This document shows, one piece after another, positions 41,289 through 53,416 of a stretch of 64,000 bases of DNA. The notes below the pieces were generated by a model. That model ran no database searches and had not been told where the DNA came from. It saw only the letters and a list, made by a program, of their open reading frames with translations. The stretch covers positions 62,001 through 126,000 of the forward strand of contig CAJNDS010000298.1 of assembly GCA_905221605.1 (NCBI GenBank). The letters run 5' to 3'. The DNA is from Symbiodinium natans (Eukaryota; Sar; Dinophyceae; Suessiales; Symbiodiniaceae). Both the position numbers and the translations under genes were made by a program. How positions within the stretch are numbered: the first letter of the stretch is position 1; each line of letters opens with the position of its first letter.

Positions 41289-42454
41289 GTGCGTGGGCCG
41301 GGTCCCAAGATCAAGTGGCTTCAAGCGTTTAAGTTTTGGGGCGCTGTGCTATCATGAACGGCCCGCTTGCCAGAACCCGAACCTAAGCCTGAGCTCGTCC
41401 ACGACCGGATGATCGAGTTCCCTCCCCAGTGCCTGCCCCACTCATGAATCTGGACCGGAACGGAAGCCCGACTTTGCTTTGTGACATCCCAAATCCATCG
41501 GCGGCTTGTCACTTCGGCTTCAGATTGCTTGCTGGGATTATATGACTATGTTCAGCATGCGCTTCTTGCCCGGTGCTTTGCAGAGCTTCTGGAAGTGTCT
41601 TCGTAAATTAACGGAGGAGTTCAACCGTGTTTAACCCTAAACTCAGAGCCCAGTGATGCCCCTAGCAGCGACGGGGGCCCACAGCGCCGTCGAAAGCAGC
41701 CAGCCAAAGTTTGTTAAGAGCGGTCACTCCACTGCCTTTGCAACCTTTCCTTAAAATGTCTCCCCCGCAGCGCCCTGTGGAGCTTGGTGATTTGCAAGGT
41801 CTCGCACAGTCGCCAAAGGAGCCCATTCCAGCACAAACACCCCTAAAAGCATTTAAATTCAAGGCCCACACTGCCCGACTGCAGCAACTCCCTGGGGCCT
41901 GAGGTTTTTCTGAGAGAGAGTTCAAAAGGAGAAAAAACCTGTCAAAAGGCGCGTCGAAAAGACGTGAAAAGATTATCGCAACGAATGCTCGAGTAGACTC
42001 ATCGCATCCCGAGAGGTTGACCGCCTGGGTGATGCGACGACTCTGCTGGCGTCTCCACAGCCGGCTGGCCCAGGCCCGGGGGAGGGCACATTTTCCACTC
42101 AAATTTTTTTGTTGCTCCCTTTTTTGGGCTGCCCGGTCTTAGACTCCTGGTCCCGCGTCCCGCGAGCACTTGCGAGCGGTCGCGAGCATTCATTCATGAC
42201 TAAACTGGCTTCTTGAAGTTGCTTTTAATCTTCGAAGGCCGAGTGATGATAGTCACGAGGATTGTGCAGTTGCCATGCTCTTACCTGTCGCCATCCTCAT
42301 GAGAGTCGGATCTGGTAAAGCTCCTTTAAAGCTTCGTTAAACCGACAGCCTCGAGGATGGTGAGAACTGTCAGTACTGTTGAAGCTTCTTCGGAGCTTCG
42401 CGCGTAGAAAGTGCTGACAGTCGGCGACTCCCGCGGCCACCATCCACGCAACTC

Positions 42455-43010
42455 TCAGCAGCTTGCTGTTCGTAGGTTGCTCGTTTGTTGTTGGTGTGTT
42501 GTTCGAGTGCTCGTGTTGTTCGTGTGTCGGTGCTCGCTTGGTGTTAGTTTGTTGTCTGAGTGTTGTTCGTTTGTGGTGTGCTTGTGTTTCGTTTGGTTGT
42601 TACTCACTTGTTTGTTTTGTTTTGTTTTGTTTTGTTTTGGTTTGCATTATATTGTTTTGTTTTGTAATGTGTTGTTTTGTTTTTTGTGTTGTTGTGTTTT
42701 GCTTGTGCGTTGTGTGGTGTTTCATTAGTTCTTCGTTTGATGGTGGTTTGTTGTTAGTGTGCTGTTCGTGTGTTGTTTGCCCACTCTTCGTTTGTTTTTT
42801 TGTTGTTTGTTTGGAAGTTTGTGCGTTTGTTGCTTGTTCTTTGTTTGCTTACCGCGGTTTCGTCGTCGGTTATTCGTATGCTGTTCGTTTGATGTCACTT
42901 TGTTGTCGGGTTAATGTGTGTTGTTTGTTTTGCTCGCTTGTTGTCAGCTGTTCGTTTTGTTGTTGGTTTGTTGGCTTGTTGGTGCCATTTTCAATTCTTG
43001 CTGGTGGCTT
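42455..43010. repeat. T/G-rich low-complexity tract (GTTTGTT-like)
   Basis: About 550 bp of GTTTGTT, GTTCGTT and TTTTG units, including a GTTTT pentanucleotide run at 42612-42648. The 353-codon frame crossing it (Cys, Phe, Val-rich) is a consequence of composition. Confidence 0.8.
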
Positions 43011-43569
43011 TCATAACTTACATCACAACATTGTGATGTACCATTGTTCCCCCCCCCCCCCAACCCCTGCTCCATTCCCAACAGGAGACAAGCACAACAA
43101 TGCATGGCAAGCCACCCCCCACTCCAAGCGAACCCTACGTGCGCTCACGCCGTCATGGTTTGCAAACGGCCTTGACGAGCAGATACCTGGCTTGCAAAAC
43201 GTAGCAACAAGCCTACACATGTTCTCAGCCTCATCCTTGGTTTGCCACGGCCCCGCTAAGCCTGTCTGTTGGCATCCTCATCATGGTTTGCCAACGGAGG
43301 AGAGCCTCCCCCCACCCCCCTCCCCCCAAGCAAAACGCATGGCAAGTCAACTTCCGCGTTTTAAGTCAAACACTGTTGTCATGTCATCATGGTCGCTTAG
43401 GGAGCCTGAACTTGTCGTCGTGTGTCAAATGTGCTCACAGTCACAAGGCTTTTGCGGGGGGTGGCCCAAACAGGGGAGATTAAACAAAGGAGGGGTGAAA
43501 CATTCGCCCGTAGTAAAGCTTTGAAGGGTTTGGATTTTTTTGAAGTGAGAATTTTTCACTCATACTTTT

Positions 43570-43668
43570 GGATGTTCCCCTTGTACCAACAGTCCTCAGT
43601 AGCGATTGTAATTTAATTGGGGCGACTATAATCCCTAGTAAGGACTGTCAGTATAAGGGGGAACATCC
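43570..43668. repeat. 99-bp near-perfect inverted repeat (hairpin)
   Basis: Left arm from 43570 (GGATGTTCCCCTTGTACCAA then CAGTCCT) is complementary to the right arm ending at 43668 (AGGACTGTCAGTATAAGGGG then GAACATCC), about 23 of 28 positions, and complementarity continues more weakly inward to a loop around TTAATTGGGG. The transcript would fold into one long hairpin. It may be a miniature foldback element (MITE) or a small-RNA precursor. No clear target-site duplication is visible. Confidence 0.8.
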
Positions 43669-43669
43669 C

Positions 43670-46511
43670 GGTCGTTGTAGGCTCTACTCGCAGTATCAGC
43701 TTCTCTGTGGTAGTAGTGCGGATCCATACACCCAAAGCACCCTGCTCCAGCAAATGTAGACTGAACCGAAGACCTTAGGCCCCTAAAAGCTACTACAACG
43801 CGCTGCGCCAGCTTCGACGGATCAGACAAGACCTCCCAAGCCTGGAAGCTGAAAGCCCTCAACATACCTCAACCCCAAACCTCGAACTCAAGCAGGGTCC
43901 AAAAGCCCAAGCCTCTTTTTCTGAAGTCTTCCCATCTTCCCTTTTTTTGGGGGTGTTCCGATGCCCTGCAGGTCCCGAATCGCCACTTGGGTTGCAGAAG
44001 AACAGGTGTTTTCAGGGTCCTCAGGGGCTTGGGGTCTTCATGCTTAGGGTTACAGGGTTCACAGGTTAAGTTTCGGAATATGAACTCGGACGTTCAGTGG
44101 GCCGGTGCTGCAAGTCCGGAGGCTGGAACTGTGTTCGCCTAGCCCCAGAACATCCCAACCTGAAGCCCTAAACCCTAAACGGCTCGGGGTCCTGCACGCT
44201 CTGTGGTCTCAAGAGCTCGGTCGGGTGCGGTCTGGGCACTGCTGCATGTCGGCCTCAAGTTCGAGGGGGCGTCGCGTGGCAGATTGCTTCCTAAAGGTAG
44301 TGCATGGCATAGTTCTTAATTAAGGGCTCGATCAGTACCCATTTCGGCAACGCATTGGTTCCTGGACGACAGCAGCATGCACAACGAAAAGCCAGTCGTG
44401 CTTTAACCAGAAAAGGCCAAAACTTGCGCAGCATGCTGCCCGGTGTCGGGCCCAACTTTTTTCGTTGTGCCCTGCAACATCCTTCAACAAAGTGTTATGT
44501 TTCGGGGCACATCTGGATGCTGGGAGTCGAGTGTTGTGGCTCGGTATGGTACTCTGACGCATGGTCTGGAGGAGGCTTCTATACTCCTAGACTCCTACAA
44601 AGATCCTCAAACCCCAAGCCGGGTCCCTCGACCCTAAGTTAAAAGCCAATCCTGAACAACCCTATACCACCCTTGACCCACACCCCATGTCCTTGCTGCG
44701 CGGATCCCTTTGTTTCTGGGAATATTCTGTAAGCTGCCGATGTTTGCTTAGGCTTACGAAATTCTCTTTGGGTTCCCATGCCCAAGGCATCGAACCCCGA
44801 GTTTCGTTCAAAAGGCCGACGCGTGGCAACTCTAAGGTGGGTGCGCGGCGAAACACCGCCGCCCATGGACTTCGACGACTTCGATGGTGAGCACCGAGAC
44901 CGGAGTTTAAGTCTTTAGTTCAGGGGTGTAGGCTTTGTCGCGTTAAGGGTTTTGCAGGTCAGACTGGGGCATGTATCGAATCCTGAGAATCGATATTCAG
45001 GCTTTGACGGTCCAGTGTTTCAGGCTTTTGCGTGGCCTTTGTTTTCCTTGCGCATCAACACGAAAAGGGCTCATCTGGATAATTTTGCCTCGACGCGACA
45101 CGCCGGTCGTCAATCCAGTGCCGCATGCTGACTGCGGTTTCAACGTGGCAGCATCACGAGGAGCTGTTCAAGCAATGCATGTGCAGATGCGAGCGAACCT
45201 GGCTGCTGGAGGCATATTGACCAGTGCGGGGGATACTCCCAGCCTTGATTCCAGATCTGCAGCCGACCTGCCATTTGCAGATCATGTAGCTCAAACGGCG
45301 AACAATTCTTGCCGAGCACATCAGCCGGCAACAGCGAGTGATTGCTTGAATCTGAGTTATCAGTGGGCGCCGCATCGGTCCACGGAAAGTGGATATGACA
45401 GTTCTGGCGAGTTTGGACGGGGCTCAAACTGACAGCCGACCAAACATGAGAGCACGGGCCGGTTTTGTTGACAGCACACCTTCTAGAACATCGTGGGTTT
45501 CGATAGCTGTGCAATATAACGGTCCTAACTGCAAGCAGGGCGGTGTGCGTAGTTTTCCAAGCGGCTTCGTGGCCCTTTCGTTTTCATGCTGTCACCTTGC
45601 AGCGTGGTTTTGGGTTTTGGGGCTTCGGGACCAAGCCTGGATCTCGCCCCATTAACCGGCCACTGCTTTGCCAAAGGCATGAGATCATCGGCGTGGGTGC
45701 GATATTGAACGACACGGCCTTCTATGCCCGAAGGAAATGCGGCGTCAATGCCGCCGCGAAGGCAAGAATGCTTCACAGCCCGCACTCAATTCGGCCATTC
45801 TTTAGACGCATTCTGCTTGCAGTATGCAAATCAAGCGCTTGATAAATTGGATCACGCTGCACGCCATTCTTGTTCCGATACATGTGCAAGGGACAGACTC
45901 TGTTGGCCACACCCAACGATGGCCAACTTCGTACGTGATCGTTTAGAGCTTAGGGTTGAAACCATGTCCAAAACAAGTACCCCAATATCCACAACCACGA
46001 AAGCTAAGAAGTTGTCAGAGCACGTTGTTAGTACAGAAAATGGGCTTTTGCCGCTTGCCAATGGGCGTTCCAAAGAAGATGAACATTGAAAGTTCAAGAT
46101 TACCCCCAGTATCGTAAACTCCCATATATCAAGACTTTGACAAGCCTGCAGGAGAATGGCTGTTCGGTATATCAGATCACACGTTCTGCGGTGGAGCGCC
46201 CGGGCTGCTTACGAAGGTCTTGGGGCTATCTGAGAGTACAGTGGTCTCATGAATTAAAACCGCAAGACGCGAAGACCTTCTACGTGCTATATCTATTCGC
46301 CAGAGCACTAGAATGACAAGTCTGTTTTTGCAGGTGCTGGTGTTGAAAAAACTCATGGGAGCATCCGGAATCTCAGCCGTTTAGGCATCGGAGGCATGCC
46401 TTGGAATTTGAGTTTGTTCGGGCTTGGGCTGTAACAGCATGCACCAAAACCCTAAACCCGATTTTCGAGCCTGTTGAGCAGATCTCCCAATGGTTTGGGC
46501 GGTGTTTTCAG
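43670..46511. other. Mostly no recognised gene; weak exon-like segments
   Basis: Two segments look coding but unassigned. At 44861-44885, GCCGCCC precedes ATGGACTTCGACGACTTCGA and a GTGAGC donor, like a first exon (MDFDDFD). At 45688-45760, after GGCATGAG, the frame encodes IIGVGAILNDTAFYARRK. Neither has a family match. Confidence 0.25.
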
Positions 46512-46568
46512 AACCTCCCAAGGAAACTGGAGCTGGAAGACCCTGCTGCAGCTGTGCTACTACAGAAG
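46512..46568 (+). CDS. Hypothetical 57-nt exon
   Basis: TTTTCAG acceptor, then NLPRKLELEDPAAAVLLQK, then AAG|GCACAG donor. Phase 0 at both ends. The size and GC donor resemble the C69 exons. No family recognised and no partner exon found. Confidence 0.25.
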
Positions 46569-46569
46569 G

Positions 46570-49339
46570 CACAGGACGCTGTGTTAATGTCAGGTATCGA
46601 TGTTTTCTGTTTTGCTTTTGAGGGTCAAGTATCAAGCCAGATTGCCCCAGACAAAACGCTTGAAACCCGATGTCGCTACGCCCTCCCCCCCCCCCCCCCC
46701 CCACCCTCACCCCCCGCATGAAAAGTCGACTTTCCTTGACGGCGGAAACTCTCATTGACTCCCACTTCGGTAACTCCGCGATCATGTGTGTCAGGTGCTA
46801 CTTCGGGATCTCTCGCAGCTCATGGCCGCTTGCCTACACCTACCAGTACCAGGCACAAGCAGAAGAAACATTGTACAGCCAGCGTAAACAGAGTTGCAGG
46901 ACTGTAGTTCCCCCGTCTATACCGACAAGTTACGGTTTCGAACATGGTGAAAGGCCAATGGCCATCTTGACCACTTCCACCGATAGTTTGCACAACCTCT
47001 CTCAACTCCAGATCCTGCATCCAAGGTGCAGTTCCTCTTTCCACTTCAATCGGTTGCCGGCTTGACTTGAGCGCAGCTGTTCCATTCAGCACTTGAGGAA
47101 ATCCTCAGGCAAGATGTAAGTGTGGATGGACGACGATCGCTTTAGTAACCAAAACGGCATATGCTTCATGTCTTTAGGGAGGAGTGAGGAGTGATACTTG
47201 TGAGCAGCCAAAGCTCATGATGTCAAGCAGCGATAGCTTTGAGACATGTGCCGATGCTCCTGCTGCCGCCCAATATGTGCATGTTCAGCATGAAGCTTGA
47301 GTCAGATCTGCAAGCGATTCTGGGAAACCATCACGTCGGCCAAGATTGCAACACCTGCCTCCAACCCGAAACTCCAAACCTCAAGACTGAAAGCCACCAG
47401 TCCTCCACAGCTCCCGCAGGCATGCTATCCGATGCTATCCCTCTGAGCATCATAAATGCCGAGCCCGGAACACTAGTCACCTTGAAACAGCAACATAAAC
47501 TAGCTCATGAAAGCCCTAGAAACAGCTTTGATTGTAGCTGACACTACGCTCTAAGCAGCTCCTTAGTCATAAGCCGGGCTCCATTTGGCCACATCAGCAG
47601 GACGAAACTGCTTCAGCTGCGGGGCTTTAGAGTTTGGGTCTGTAGGCCTGCGGTGATTGGTTTCAGTTTCGGGGACTTCGGGGTTTATGTCCCTGAGTGA
47701 GTGAGGTCTGTGTAGAATGAGTGATATACAGATTTATTTCTGGTGGTGGCGAGCCACCTTGTTGAGTCAGGAAATGCCCGGTTGCCCGAGCCGTTGCGTT
47801 TTGCTAGTGCGAGCGACCGACGGACGCTTGGGGGGGGGGGGGGGGGGGGATCTTTTCGAGAGTTTGTCGCTTCTTGGTGCGCCCCTTGGCCTTGGTGAAG
47901 GGTCGAATCAACTTGGGACCCAGACAGAACACATGCTGCTGAACTGAAGGCAGAACCGAATTCCAATGTTTTTTATCCACGTTTTTCGCCACGCTGGCTC
48001 AGAATCTTAAGCAACCTTTTGCCAAGACGTCAATCCAAACCCTATGCGCAAAGCCGGCCACAAGAACCTGAAGTCTACCGCATGAATAAAGGAGCGTGAC
48101 CAAGAAAATGCATTCCGCGGCGGGCCCGGTTGTGAAGGTGGGGGGGGGGGGGGGGGGGGGCTTGCAGGTTCAGGGCGACTTAGATCTTAGGGGGCTCAAC
48201 GGCTTCCACTTTTGAAATTAAGTTTAAGTTTGCTTGAGGTTCAGAGTTTGTCGATGTACCAGCTGAGGGCATGCAGTCAGTATACACGACCCTGCCCATG
48301 CAGCCACCTCAAGGGCAGGGCACGAATTCCAAAAGAACTTGAGCACTTCAAGGCGGCGAGGCTTAGAACTGTGAGCTGGGGTTGAGAAGTTGAGAAGAAG
48401 CAGTGACCCTTTGTTGAACACGATTTCAGGACTTTCAGGAGTTTCGGGTTCAAGAAGTGCTGTTCCGCTGCTGATGGCTGAGCATCCATGTCAAGGTGAG
48501 GCAGTTCACCCCAAGCCCACATCAGGTCCAAATCCTAAACTACTCGACGGATGGCTATAGTTCGCGCGCGGCGCTGACATGAACAATCATGGCTAGACGT
48601 GTGCAATACCCGTTACTTGGCTTCCACGCAAGCAACATATTGCTTATCCGCGCAGCTACCTTTTGCGCGTTTCCATTCATCCACGTGCCATGGGTGCTTC
48701 TGCAGCCAGGAGCTCTGACCCTGAGGACCTTTATCAAGATGATGTTTTTCCATGGTTCCTGAAAGCTTGTTCAACATGTTTTTTTTCGATTTCAAGAAGA
48801 CAAAGCGCCCTCTCTGTACCACTTCCACACGACAAAGAAGTTGTTGCTTTTTCACTGCTGCAGTGGGGACGACATATGAAGCTTTGTATCGACGGCCGCA
48901 GATGCTGAATGGAGTGCCCCCCCCCCCCCCCCCAAAAAAAAAAAAAAAAAACAAAAGTCCATGGAGTGCCCGACCCCGAAATGTGCTGCGGCAATTTCCG
49001 GGGGTTGAGCGCAGCACCCCGGTGGCAGAGGCTTTGTCCTCAAGGGGCCCCGTGAGAGGCCAGTGCCCGGTGATCCTTGGAGTGCCAAGACACCCAAAAA
49101 TAGGCACCGAGATTGCCTCCCCCCAAACAACACCTTTTAAGTGCCGGCCATCCCGACATGGCTTCTGCCCAACACCCCAGGATGCTCCGGAATGTGCTCG
49201 AAGTGTAAACTATTGTGAATTTGCATCACAGGAAAGACTCCTTATGCACAATTAGCGCAATTGACATTGAGGTTCCACTTGATCCAGTGGAGCGCAGAAA
49301 GCGCAACCTCCAACCGCGTCTTCCGCTACGACATAGCAG
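46570..49339. other. No gene recognised; homopolymer runs
   Basis: Contains C- or G-runs at 46684-46702, 47829-47849, 48140-48160 and 48916-48933, the last followed by 18 A. Exons upstream of the BSD-domain exon probably lie here but could not be recognised. Confidence 0.4.
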
Positions 49340-49683
49340 GGGCGCAGCAAGCCGCACGGGCTCTAACACGAGACGCCGGCACCTTTCTTCAAGTTTGTCC
49401 CAACGAGCTGCCCCAGGACTCCGGTTTCAGCATGGATGACGACACAAACTTTGCTGAGTGGGCTGGGGCGCTGCTCGAGTGGAACTCTGAGCTGAGGTTT
49501 GTACGCTTCCGGCTGGTGCCACGCCGGCTGACAGAAGAAGCTTTTTGGAGCCGGTATTTTGCCGCCCTGCGCAAGTCCATTCAGGATCTCCTGTTTCAGG
49601 AAACCTCTTCGGACGAAGAACCCGACGCCCCAGACGAGGCTCCTGGGCATGCACAGGTCCTTCCAGAGGTGGGCAACACCTGA
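49340..49683 (+). CDS. BSD-domain protein exon
   Basis: After an ACATAGCAG acceptor (AG at 49338-49339) the frame encodes ARALTRDAGTFLQV, then FAEWAGALLEWN, RFRLVPRRLTEEAFWSRYFA and ALRKSIQDLLFQ. The L-V-P-x-x-L-(T/S)-E-E-x-F-W-x-R-Y-F core is the BSD domain signature, found in TFIIH p62, BSDC1-like and synapse-associated proteins; the preceding T-F-L and F-x-x-W match BSDC1-like proteins. It ends in an acidic tail (SSDEEPDAPDEAPG). The true exon may end at a CAG|GTCCTT donor at 49657; otherwise the stop is at 49681-49683. Other exons were not found. Confidence 0.6.
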
Positions 49684-50598
49684 GACGCATGCGAAGCCTT
49701 GAGCTTTTCGAGGCGAGCGCTTGTCGCGAGGAGCTCCTGCAAAAGAGCTATGGCCCGGCTATGGCTTGAAGCTGACATACAAGACTGGCTCGTTCATGTG
49801 ACAGCGTCGGTTTGCAGTCTATGATGGTCGCATGTGCTGGTCCCCTGCTTCGCTACGCACCTGCTCTGGGAAAGCTATCGCTCTATGCTTCTAGCATCTT
49901 CTGGCACCTTGATGGTGGATGATGGTGGTCGAGAAAAAAGTTCAAACAGGGAAGATCAGATCTTCAGCTGGGCAACGCTCCCTCGCAATGGTAGCCAAAG
50001 CACCAAACCTCCGTCCCTGTTGCACAGTTGCACCATTCTATTGCATTGCGACTCATGTATCTGCCGTTCCCTTGACAACGTGAAGAGCACTGCCACGAAG
50101 GGACAAAAAGGAAGTCCGGGCGTGCCAGCTTTCTTCACTGGTTTGCTGTTTGGTAGGCTTGATTTAGACACTGTTGGCACTGGTCTCCAAGTTCATGCAG
50201 CCAGTGTTAGTGGATTTGGCTTCATTTTTCAGTGTCGCAGGCAGAGTGCAAGGAAGTGACCTGCTCCCTGCCTTGTCCCGTGGCTCATTTCCGTGCTTGC
50301 AGCAAAGTTGCACTGCATTACACGCCTTTCCATTCGAGGGCAGCCTGAGAAACATACCGCCTTGAGCAGCGCGAGCGGCAAGCGCTTCAACGTAGCATGT
50401 CATTGTAGCGGCATCGCCAGACTCCCTCGGATCCTAGTAGTCTTCAAGTGACCACATTATCCCACTCATCCCACCCATCTCAACCAGCCATATAATTGAC
50501 ATACGTTCAGCTTTGACAGCGGACCACGCTGGGCGATGCCCGAGGGCGGGGCCAACGGGACAAAGCGGCCGCAGCTTGGTCGACAGCAGCTGGTGGTG
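49684..50598. other. No gene recognised
   Basis: A 141-codon frame (49834-50259) has no motif. Nothing else seen. Confidence 0.35.
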
Positions 50599-50851
50599 GT
50601 TGAGTGAGTGAGTGAGTGAGTGAGTGAGTGAGTCAGTGAGTGAGTGAGTGAGTGAGTGAGTGAGTGAGTGTGTCAGTGAGTGAGTGAGTCAGTGTGTCAG
50701 TGAGTCAGTGAGTCATTGAGTCAGTGAGTCAGTGTGAGGCAGTGAGTGAGTGCAGGAGTGCGTGAGTGAGTGGGTGTGTGTGTGTGTGTACGTGTATATG
50801 TGTATGTGTACGTGTGGTGTGTGTGTGTGTGTGTGCGCGCGCGTGTAGTGG
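50599..50851. repeat. GTGA tetranucleotide array grading into GT repeat
   Basis: GAGT/GTGA units with TCAGT interruptions from 50603 to about 50772, then GTGTGTGTAC and GT runs to 50845, ending in CGCGCGCG and a short G-run. Confidence 0.9.
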
Positions 50852-53336
50852 GGGGGCAGGGGAGGAGAGGTTTTGAGTCAAGCAGGCTTCTGAATCTGGG
50901 TTTTGTCTTTCTGACAGAGCCTTCGCGGCCATGCATGAAGAGAGCTCAAGGCAAATTGCGTGCGCTTGGTCCGGTGCTGGAGGGGCCCGGGAGTAATTCA
51001 CTGATCGGTCAGCCCTAGGCTAGAGTACTAAAGCAGACTCTGGTCACCGAGGTTTGCAAAGTCTTGCAGTGCTTTTGTATGAATATTAGAATACCTGGCC
51101 GGTCCCCGTCCCCGACGAAACGAGTGCATTGGAACTCCGCAGTGCGCTGCAACCTGTATCCTGCAACCTTCGAGAATCGCCGCTTCAATTCTGGCGAAAC
51201 CTTAAGCTCGGAACAGCCTTAGTTAAACTTTGACAGCCGAAAACCCAACAACCCACACACGAAGAGGCACTCAGAGTCGCCCACCGCGGCAGCCAGCGGG
51301 CCCATGCAGAAGGGCCAGCAGGCGTGGAGACCCAGACATACCCAGACCATAGTGCCCAGAGGCCTTCTTGTTGAGTGCGCGCGTGGGACGCCTTCGTCAG
51401 CTCATTGCCGCGTGACATTTCAGAACACAGCGTTTGGCAAACTTTTGGGGGGACCTGATGGCTCGGAAATGAGGCGCCATGTGGTTGGTCAGGGAAACAT
51501 ACAAACGCACAAACACAAGCATGTCCTGCTTGTGGCTCCAAAAGTCGGAGCCTTACACCATTTAGTCAGATCCCGGCAGACCTGCAGGGTGTCCAAAAAT
51601 GAGAGGCAATCTCGGTATGTATCACCACAGCGTTCCTTCTACAGGATAACCCGTGCGACAGGCCGTGCATATGCGGGTACAAGCACATTGCGAGAGTCTT
51701 GCGTTACATCCATTCAGCACTGATCCTTCTGTTGGGTTGCAGTGGGATGGGGTGGGAGTGTGTGTCCAAGTGCATGGTGCGCCAGCATGAAGGATGGCAT
51801 AAGCATTTGACAGGAATTGGTGTTTTGATTTCTTTGGATATTGGTTGTTCTGCTTGTTTGGCAGTTGGTTTTGTTTTTCGTGTTTGTGCGTCAGCAGTAT
51901 ATGTGGGTTGGAATGGAACTGCTGCTATTCTGTGAAAAAAATAATGGCAAGCAAGCAGCAGGTCGATTCCAGCCCTGAACCTGGCAGCTCATGTAGTAGC
52001 AAAGCCCCGGCGCTCCCGACCAAGTTCTGGACAGCGCAATCGTCACAGTGTCCAACATCCGCGTAGAAATCCAGATGAGGTCCTGTTCTACTTTGAGTCC
52101 GATGCCGGTGACCCACAGGCCTCACGGATTGCATCCTGTGTTTTCTCAAGAGAGAGATTCGACAGCCAATCTGTCGGAGGTGGGGCTTTGGCGCTGGTAA
52201 CTTAGTCGGGTCCGAGAGTCGACGGCTCCAAAAGCCTGAAGGTGCCGTTGCCCCCTTTGTCATTCCTAGTCCAATACATGTCAAGCAACCCTCAACAGCA
52301 AAGCCCGGGTCATTGAAGAGCGCCAGGCACCGCTTCTCTTCTGCGGCTCCCGCGCCAAGGGATCCGGGAAGCAGGGAGGCTGGTTGGGGAGGTGATTTTC
52401 GGGTTCATGTTCAAAGAGCCGACTGTACCGATGAAGCCTTTTTTAGGCTGCACAGGCCCTTGTGCATGCTGTCAAAATCCACGCGCTGTCCTGCATTTCC
52501 AGTTGCACATGTGGCAACCCAAAACTGCCATGTGTACAATGTAGCTGTCTCAGGCGGCTTCCTGTTTGTGGCCTCCCACACTTGGCTGTCGGAACCCTGG
52601 GGGAGTGTGATGCTTGTTGACATGCTCCACAGCAGCAAACGCTTCAAGCCACCATAACTAGTTCTAAAGCACGACGCCGAACCCCGAGGCCGCAAACCCA
52701 CAAACCGTCAACGTGCCAAGCAGCAAAAACAAGATTGCAACAATTTGCAAAAGACACGGATAGATTCACGAAGTTGCCGGAATGAAAGGTGCCGTTTGCA
52801 CGCGGCCCTTTGTTTTGGGTTCGCACCGCAGGAACTCAGTGAGCACATGTGTGCACAGCTTGCATGATCCCATCCCCCTGTACTGAGACGATACGGTACC
52901 CTGAATCGCCTTTCCTCCGCCTGAAGTTTAGGTCCAGAAGACCAAGGCCCGAACCCCAAAAACGAGATGTCCAGACCTCCCAGATCTCGAGCTCAGGTAT
53001 GGGACGCTGGAACAATCCGTAGACCCTGCCAAGGTAGAGTCAGAGCGGAAGGCGGCGAGCGGTTTGGAGTTCAGTGTTCAGCATGATTGCTGTTTCGATC
53101 TTTGGCTACGAAGACCTGCCTCCCTACAGCACTCTGTCAGCGCGTTGCTGCGACAAACAGTCGCTGTTTCCCACATTGCCTCAACTAGCGATGCAGCATG
53201 CCAGTACCTGATCGGGCAGGGAAGCAACAAGAGCGGCCGGCATTTAGGGGCGAGCGAAGACAGGTCTTCGAGTTTCTGTCATGGTCATGGTCCGCGCGAA
53301 CATCGCCAGGAAACATGGCCCTTGGTGCTTCCAAAG
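50852..53336. other. No gene recognised
   Basis: At 51943-52062 a frame begins ATGGCAAGCAAGCAGCAGGT (MASKQQVDSSPEP), whose KQQVDSSPE motif is also encoded at 22296 in the C69 intron region. Otherwise nothing recognised. Confidence 0.35.
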
Positions 53337-53416
53337 GGCGAGTACAACTTCGTCACGCGCAAGGCAGTAGAGTCAGGGTCCTTTGTGGACGAATCCGTTT
53401 TCACTCGAGATTTACG
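53337..53416 (+). CDS. Possible guanylate-kinase-like exon
   Basis: Bounded by CCAAAG|GGC and CG|GTTGGT. It encodes GEYNFVTRKAVESGSFVDES, resembling the guanylate kinase segment D-Y-x-F-V-(S/T)-R-x-x-(F/M)-x-x-x-I-x-x-G-x-F-(L/V)-E. No P-loop exon (G-P-S-G-x-G-K) was found upstream, so the assignment rests on this short stretch only. Confidence 0.3.

Noticed and set aside
42463-43524. 353-codon frame rich in Cys, Phe and Val
   Set aside because: Explained by T/G-rich low-complexity sequence. It looks like a membrane protein only because of base composition.
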